This document shows, one piece after another, positions 44,517 to 48,265 of a stretch of DNA of 48,265 nucleotides. Positions within the stretch are counted from its first letter, which is position 1. The number at the start of each line of letters is the position of its first letter. The position numbers and the translations under genes are program-made. Source of the stretch: Nitrospinales bacterium (GTDB lineage Bacteria; Nitrospinota_A; UBA7883; JACRGQ01); NCBI GenBank assembly GCA_023248535.1, contig JAHFEJ010000005.1:19456-67720 (forward strand), given 5' to 3'. The notes under the pieces are model-generated. The model saw only the letters and a list, made by a program, of their open reading frames with translations, did not search any database and was not told the DNA's origin.

Positions 44517-45596
44517 TTATGCTCCGTTGTCTGCCATTGAAAAACGTTCTATCCATCCGCCTCCCGTCACGATGTTGTCACGGTAAAAAACCGCCGCCTG
44601 CCCCGGGGCCACCGCCCGTTCCGGCTTGTCAAACCGCACTTCCGCCACGCCTTCCGGCGTGAAGTGGATCATGCCTTTGACCGGCGCGCGCCGGTGCCGC
44701 AGCTGTACCGCCACCGGGCCGTCGCGCAACTCCTCGTGCAGCGTCAGGTTTTTTATTTCCATCGATCCGGCGAGAAGCTCGTCTTCCGGGCCGAGGGTGA
44801 TGGCGTTTTTTTCCGCGTTGAGGTTGGTGACGTACAGGCGGCCTTCCGCCGCCACTCCCAACCCCCGGCGCTGCCCCACGGTGTAAAAGGGGATTCCCTT
44901 GTGCGCGCCGAGCCTCTTTCCCGCTTTGTCCACGAAGTCGCCGGGGGGGATGTTGAGCTCGAGGCTGGCGATGAATTTCTGGTAATCATCGTCCGGCACG
45001 AAGCATATTTCCTGGCTGTCCGGCTTTTGCGCCGTCTTGAGCTTGTGCCGGGCCGCCACCGCGCGGGTTTCATCTTTGGTCAGTTCCCCCACCGGGAAGA
45101 GGACGTGTTCCAGTATTTCGGGCGGCACGTCAAACAGAAAGTAGCTCTGGTCTTTTTCGGGGTCGCGTCCGCGCGCGAGGCGCTTGCGCCCGTCGATCTC
45201 CACAAGGCGGGCGTAGTGGCCGGTCGCCAGTTTGGCGCAGCCGAGCTGGTGCGCTTTTTTAAGGAGCAGCCCGAACTTCAGCACCCGGTTGCAGGCGATG
45301 CAGGGGTTGGGGGTGCGGCCCGACACATACTCGTCCACGAAATAATCGACGACGTTTTTTTTAAATTCCTCTTTCATGTTGAGCGTGTAGTGGGGGATGC
45401 CGAGCTGGTCGGCCACGCGGCGGGCGTCGTTCACGTCGTCCAGCGAGCAGCACGATTGCCTTTCGGCGTCGGCGGGGGCGTCCCATAGGCGCATGGTGAC
45501 GCCCATGACCCCATAGCCCCGTTCCAGCAGCAGGGCCGCCGCGGCCGAACTGTCCACACCGCCGCTCATGGCGACAAGCACATTTTCTTTAGTCAT
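44517..45596 (-). CDS. mnmA: tRNA-specific 2-thiouridylase MnmA
   Basis: Thiolates U34 of tRNA Lys, Glu and Gln. 359 residues. PP-loop VAMSGGVDSSAAAALL at residues 7-22, CCSLDDVNDARRVADQLGIPHYTLN, catalytic Cys in TPNPCIACNRVLKF, second Cys in SQEICFVPDDDY, and the C-terminal beta-barrel with FYRDNIVTGGGWIE. ATG 45596. First gene of the mnmA-suhB pair. Confidence 0.97.
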   Translation of the reverse strand: MTKENVLVAMSGGVDSSAAAALLLERGYGVMGVTMRLWDAPADAERQSCCSLDDVNDARRVADQLGIPHYTLNMKEEFKKNVVDYFVDEYVSGRTPNPCIACNRVLKFGLLLKKAHQLGCAKLATGHYARLVEIDGRKRLARGRDPEKDQSYFLFDVPPEILEHVLFPVGELTKDETRAVAARHKLKTAQKPDSQEICFVPDDDYQKFIASLELNIPPGDFVDKAGKRLGAHKGIPFYTVGQRRGLGVAAEGRLYVTNLNAEKNAITLGPEDELLAGSMEIKNLTLHEELRDGPVAVQLRHRRAPVKGMIHFTPEGVAEVRFDKPERAVAPGQAAVFYRDNIVTGGGWIERFSMADNGA

Positions 45597-45769
45597 AGTT
45601 TATTGGGCCGAATAAGCGGCGATTGTACCGTATTTCCCCCGGCGGCGGGGGATGAAGTGGGGATGAAATGGGAGCAAAAAAAATACGCGGAAAACCGGAC
45701 GGGATAACGGCATGTCGCCCACCCCGGCGGAGAGGCGCGGCGTTGGACCGCGCGACTCCGCTTTCCGCG

Positions 45770-46048
45770 CTATTTGTTCCAGCCCTTCGCTCCGTGGCGT
45801 CCCCTCTCCAGCCGGTGCATCGGTGTGTGCTTCTGGCAGGGACGGGGAGCCATCATGAACATGTGGTGCTGTCCCATCATCATGCCCGGCATAAACGGCC
45901 GCATCGCGGGGGGCATCCGCATACTCTTCATCCCCGGCATTCCCATCTCGCGCATCATGAACGGGGATGTCATGGCATCGCCCATAGATTCGCGCGCCAC
46001 GGCCAAAGAGCCTTTCGAGGCTGTTTTAATCGACTCCCAGATATTCAT
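45770..46048 (-). CDS. Methionine-rich small protein
   Basis: A 92-residue protein with 19 Met (about 21%), concentrated in residues 22-66 (MREMGMPGMKSMRMPPAM, then MPGMMMGQHHMFMM), plus several His and one Cys. ATG 46048 has the extended ribosome site AGGTGATC six bases upstream, the same type as the two microprotein genes nearby. A TATAAT is present on the minus strand at 46133-46128. No signal peptide or TM is seen. Met/His clusters suggest Cu(I)/Ag(I) binding, but no family is recognised and the frame could be spurious. Confidence 0.5.
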   Translation of the reverse strand: MNIWESIKTASKGSLAVARESMGDAMTSPFMMREMGMPGMKSMRMPPAMRPFMPGMMMGQHHMFMMAPRPCQKHTPMHRLERGRHGAKGWNK

Positions 46049-46237
46049 CAATCAGATCACCTGCCTTTCCGATAACTCGTTCAGGCCGTTGAGGGGAGGA
46101 TGATCCGTCCACCCCTTTCCTGACTACATTATACTCCGCGCGGGCACCGGCAATGGTTTAAATGAGCGGAGAAAAATACGTTAAAAAAGGGCGTATCGTT
46201 GTAATGAGATAAATAAGGTAGACTTTGTGCGAAAATG

Positions 46238-46246
46238 TGGTATTAT
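46238..46246 (+). promoter_or_regulatory. Extended -10 promoter of microprotein gene 1
   Basis: TGGTATTAT fits the extended -10 form TGnTAtaaT; TAGACT at 46219-46224 may be a weak -35. The same kind of element precedes the second copy. Confidence 0.55.
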
Positions 46247-46279
46247 GTACTCAGAGAAAAAGAAAGAAGGTGATGAGTT

Positions 46280-46420
46280 ATGAGGCACCTCACTTACATG
46301 AATGATCTCATTTGCTACGGCACGCACTGCGAAACGAAAGGAAACGTCGTTTCCTACATCTGGCTGGGCGCCTTCGCCGCTCTTTTCGCGCTCCCCATCG
46401 TTTTCTATGCCCTGCTCTAA
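46280..46420 (+). CDS. Microprotein copy 1 (46 aa, Cys-x4-Cys, single TM)
   Basis: Begins MRHLTYMNDLI, then the core CYGTHCETKGNVVSY (residues 12-26) and a C-terminal TM segment of about 20 residues (WLGAFAALFALPIVFYALL). The ribosome site AAGAAGGTGAT precedes ATG 46280. It is 31/46 identical to copy 2. In the 15-codon core all 8 codon differences between the copies are synonymous, which shows selection on the protein. Cys12 and Cys17 could bind a metal or cofactor or form a disulfide near the membrane. No known family is recognised. Confidence 0.85.
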   Translation: MRHLTYMNDLICYGTHCETKGNVVSYIWLGAFAALFALPIVFYALL

Positions 46421-46429
46421 GAAAGATTT

Positions 46430-46472
46430 GCGGGCAGGGCGGAAACTGTAGCAGGGTTTCCGTCCTGTCCGC
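46430..46472 (+). terminator. Hairpin after microprotein gene 1
   Basis: Arms 46430-46446 and 46456-46472 pair over 17 bp with two G-T wobbles and a 9-base loop, starting 10 bases after the stop. Only a weak T-containing tail follows. A hairpin with the same GGAAAC/GTTTCC heart follows copy 2. Confidence 0.65.
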
Positions 46473-46503
46473 TTCTCCCCCCACCGCATAAATCGTCTCT
46501 GCG

Positions 46504-46512
46504 TGATATAAT
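46504..46512 (+). promoter_or_regulatory. Extended -10 promoter of microprotein gene 2
   Basis: TGATATAAT is a perfect extended -10 (TGnTATAAT); no -35 is evident, as is usual for this promoter class. It lies about 34 bases before ATG 46546. Confidence 0.65.
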
Positions 46513-46545
46513 ATTATCCAGGTAAAAGGAAAGAGGTGATCAGTT

Positions 46546-46686
46546 ATGCAACACCTTACTTACCGCGACAACATGGTCTGCTATGGCACACACTGCGAGA
46601 CCAAGGGCAACGTCGTTTCATATGTCTGGATGATCGGATTACTGGCTCTTTTCGCGCTCCCGATCCTGTTCATGGCGCTCATGTGA
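46546..46686 (+). CDS. Microprotein copy 2 (46 aa, Cys-x4-Cys, single TM)
   Basis: A tandem paralogue of the gene at 46280: begins MQHLTYRDNMV, then the identical CYGTHCETKGNVVSY core and a TM tail (WMIGLLALFALPILFMALM). The ribosome site AAAGAGGTGATC is a near-full complement to the 16S 3' end, which implies strong translation. The whole cassette (promoter, ribosome site, frame, hairpin) is duplicated. Changes in the TM part are conservative hydrophobic swaps. Confidence 0.86.
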   Translation: MQHLTYRDNMVCYGTHCETKGNVVSYVWMIGLLALFALPILFMALM

Positions 46687-46702
46687 TCTGCATCCCGCGT
46701 GT

Positions 46703-46733
46703 GGGGCGAAAACCCCGATAGGGTTTCCGCCCC
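46703..46733 (+). terminator. Hairpin after microprotein gene 2
   Basis: GGGGCGAAAACCC (46703-46715) pairs with GGGTTTCCGCCCC (46721-46733) at 12 of 13 positions around a 5-base loop, 16 bases after the stop. It is followed by GCGTGCATCTTT, not a strong T-run. Confidence 0.62.
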
Positions 46734-46790
46734 GCGTGCATCTTTCCACTGTATCAATTCCCCCAACATACCAACCTTTCATGGGCAAAA

Positions 46791-46934
46791 ATGGTGAGAC
46801 CACGCATTTGGCCAGATAGAGGCAACGATGGTACGATTAAAATCGGAGAAATGGTAGAGTGGCAATATAAAAGCGATCGCGATGCTGGGCTTCAACCGCC
46901 GCACTCCTGCGAATGTGGCAAAAATTCTCCCTAG
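46791..46934 (+). CDS. Possible small protein (47 aa)
   Basis: A frame starting MVRPRIWPDRGNDGTIKIGE and ending HSCECGKNSP, with a CxC pair near the C-terminus. There is no good ribosome site and no recognised family. It lies in the roughly 300-base space between microprotein 2 and the next hypothetical gene, in the same direction. It may be real or a chance frame. Confidence 0.3.
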   Translation: MVRPRIWPDRGNDGTIKIGEMVEWQYKSDRDAGLQPPHSCECGKNSP

Positions 46935-46982
46935 AGTGAAGGATGTAGGTGCTGCGCAACAGAAATAAAATATGGGGGCAAA

Positions 46983-47288
46983 ATGAGGTTGTCAGCTGAA
47001 GAAGAGGCTCGAAGGAAAGCAGACGTACTTGGTTTTTTGCATGAGAATGTATTCGACCCAATATTAAATTCACCCAATGCTTCTTCAGAGTTGAAACAAG
47101 GTGTCCGGCTTACCATCATGAGGATGAAGGAAAGGGACTCCGCCGGCATTGTTTCATATTACTGGTCGGCAATTGTTGGAACGGAAAAAAGTGAAAAGTT
47201 TGCGCGACAAATGCGGCAAGAAGGGTTTACCCGATTTGAAGAAATTATTGATGATTTTCGTGATCGTTTCAGCAGGTGGTCCAGTTAG
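46983..47288 (+). CDS. Hypothetical helical protein (101 aa)
   Basis: ATG 46983 follows GGGGG at 5 bases. A soluble, mostly helical, charged protein (EEEARRKADVLGFLHENVFDPIL; LTIMRMKERDSAGIVSYYWSAIVGTEKS; FEEIIDDFRDRF). No signal, TM or known domain is recognised. The base composition is lower in GC than the core genes, which fits the accessory character of this end of the window. Confidence 0.65.
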   Translation: MRLSAEEEARRKADVLGFLHENVFDPILNSPNASSELKQGVRLTIMRMKERDSAGIVSYYWSAIVGTEKSEKFARQMRQEGFTRFEEIIDDFRDRFSRWSS

Positions 47289-47385
47289 TTAAAATGGGGA
47301 CAAATTTGATCGTTGCGAAAAAGGTAAAAGACTGCTAAGCGATGTAGTCCTTTTAGTGGGATTCATGCTTTCTTGTTCTCCCTTC

Positions 47386-47799
47386 TCAAGGATGCGTTTC
47401 CTTCGGCAGCCGACCCAGCACCGCTTTATACACGTTGTCGGCGATATGTATTGCTTCATCAGCTTCACTTACCGGCGGCACTTCCATTTCACCGGGATAC
47501 CGGTATTTCCATGCATACTCCGTAAGGCCGGCCGCGTTTTTGAGCAACGGCTCAAGGGTGCCGTCTATCGTTGCGCACAGCTCGCCAACTTCAATAAGAT
47601 TATGCGTTTTTCGGAAAGGCACGTCGTGCCAGCAAAGGAACGCCTTCAGGCTTTTTTCCACAAGTTGCTGTGCATGAAAGACAATATCCTCGGTTATCGG
47701 CGGTTTTGCCGTACGGTCGTGTTTCGCGGCGCGTAAATCGACGGTGGCTTTTGCCAGCCACGCCTTGACATCGGCCACGCGGGCCGGATCATGCGGCAT
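47386..47799 (-). CDS. HEPN domain protein (toxin-like partner of MNT)
   Basis: A 137-residue HEPN-domain (PF05168-like) protein: helical ADVKAWLAKATVDLRAA, HAQQLVEKSLKAFLCWHDVPFRKTHNLIEVG and the late EYAWKYRYPGE segment. In MNT/HEPN modules this partner acts as an RNase-type toxin or RNA-binding subunit. The canonical Rx4-6H catalytic motif is not obvious here (RKTH is present), so activity is uncertain. The start overlaps the end of the upstream MNT gene by 11 bases. Confidence 0.85.
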   Translation of the reverse strand: MPHDPARVADVKAWLAKATVDLRAAKHDRTAKPPITEDIVFHAQQLVEKSLKAFLCWHDVPFRKTHNLIEVGELCATIDGTLEPLLKNAAGLTEYAWKYRYPGEMEVPPVSEADEAIHIADNVYKAVLGRLPKETHP

Positions 47800-48121
47800 A
47801 CAGCAGCTTGCCTTCCCGCTGTATGGCGCTGGGAAAAGAGGCTTTTAAATGCAGGCGCGAATCGAAGGACGACTTTGTCCAGACAAGCACATCCACCGCC
47901 GCGCCGATGCCCCATAAATTCTCATAGGCCAGCCGTGTTTTTTTCCTCTCCGGCGGGGCGTCATCCGGCACGATGATCATGAGGTCGTAATCGCTGTCCG
48001 CGCCAGCTTCGCCACGTGCAACGGAGCCAAACAGAAAAACCCTTTCGGGGCGGTAGAGTTCCACCAAACGGCGGACTATCTCATTCAGCACCGGATTGTT
48101 GATGGAATAAGCTGTTTCCAT
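47789..48121 (-). CDS. Minimal nucleotidyltransferase (MNT antitoxin, MntA-like)
   Basis: 110 residues from ATG 48121; longer frames add atypical sequence. The pol-beta-type signature GSVARGEAGADSDYDLMI fits GSx10DxD, and a third acidic site is in AVDVLVW. MNT proteins of this kind AMPylate the partner HEPN toxin (type VII toxin-antitoxin systems). The HEPN gene overlaps its 3' end, the standard order. There is no strong ribosome site. Confidence 0.88.
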   Translation of the reverse strand: METAYSINNPVLNEIVRRLVELYRPERVFLFGSVARGEAGADSDYDLMIIVPDDAPPERKKTRLAYENLWGIGAAVDVLVWTKSSFDSRLHLKASFPSAIQREGKLLYAA

Positions 48122-48215
48122 ACGATTTAATCTATCATAACCGGGTTCAATTACACGCTCCCAATGGAAAAGAGCGGTCTTTGCACGGGGGGCGGATTCT
48201 AGTATCCTTACGCGG

Positions 48216-48265
48216 ATGGAACAGCCGCAAAACCCCGCCTTCAACTACCGTTGGGCCGCCCCCGG
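48216..48265 (+). CDS. Possible start of a new gene (3' partial)
   Basis: ATG 48216 opens MEQPQNPAFNYRWAAP and runs off the window end. It is divergent from the MNT gene. Too short to identify, and no clear ribosome site. Confidence 0.3.
   Translation, partial: MEQPQNPAFNYRWAAP

Noticed and set aside
45668-46103. Plus-strand frames of 109-135 codons opposite the Met-rich gene
   Set aside because: They lack a ribosome site and show Arg/His-rich shadow composition; the minus frame has an extended ribosome site.

Overview
The window is a stretch of chromosome from a GC-rich, Gram-negative (diderm), flagellated bacterium. The diderm call rests on a TonB-dependent receptor, outer-membrane-type lipoproteins and an S1-type 30S protein gene. 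Other traits are the MEP isoprenoid pathway (ispD), C5 haem synthesis (hemL), DapB lysine/DAP synthesis, a CarD-type RNA polymerase regulator, sigma-54 flagellar control and many orphan sensor kinases. This mix would suit a deep-branching proteobacterial or Nitrospinota/Nitrospirota/Desulfobacterota-like lineage. The sequence alone does not allow a firm placement. I saw no rRNA, tRNA, CRISPR array or transposase.

Layout. 1-6750: the 3' end of larC, then a four-gene unit of TonB receptor, stand-alone nucleotidase C-domain lipoprotein, periplasmic ABC-type binding protein and sensor kinase, which looks like an uptake-and-sensing system. 6870-9200 (minus): flgB-fliE behind a near-perfect sigma-54 promoter, with flgC missing, then a DUF4403 lipoprotein. 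9460-21000: aldehyde dehydrogenase, a sensor kinase with a degenerate receiver, pdxJ, a Dabb protein, a 757-residue coiled-coil protein, mtnP, hemL and a Cache-type kinase. 21000-24800: flagellin behind a long structured leader, then ispD, a PIN/TRAM membrane protein and carD. 25060-31470: tyrA-cmk-rpsA-sppA, an intergenic cluster of hairpin repeats, an HDAC-like deacetylase and an orphan OppD ATPase. 31500-39030 (minus): fliL-fliM-fliN with a terminator, then a short Rho and a hybrid kinase/response-regulator pair. 39360-45600 (minus): mnmA-suhB and dapB, then a micro-membrane protein, a PTS EIIA-like protein, a PII-like protein and two CPA-type antiporters. 45600-48265 is accessory: a Met-rich small protein, two tandem paralogous 46-residue microproteins, small hypothetical genes and an MNT/HEPN toxin-antitoxin pair.

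The most novel items are four. (1) A duplicated cassette encodes a 46-residue Cys-x4-Cys single-TM microprotein. Each copy has an extended -10, an extended Shine-Dalgarno and a terminator-like hairpin, and the coding parts show strongly synonymous divergence. (2) A dapB-microTM-EIIA-PII-like-antiporter-antiporter operon looks like a regulated cation/proton exchange module. (3) A tandem hairpin element at 29247-29435 has copies that differ in stem sequence but keep their pairing. (4) The TonB/nucleotidase-C/binding-protein/kinase unit at 1143-6748.
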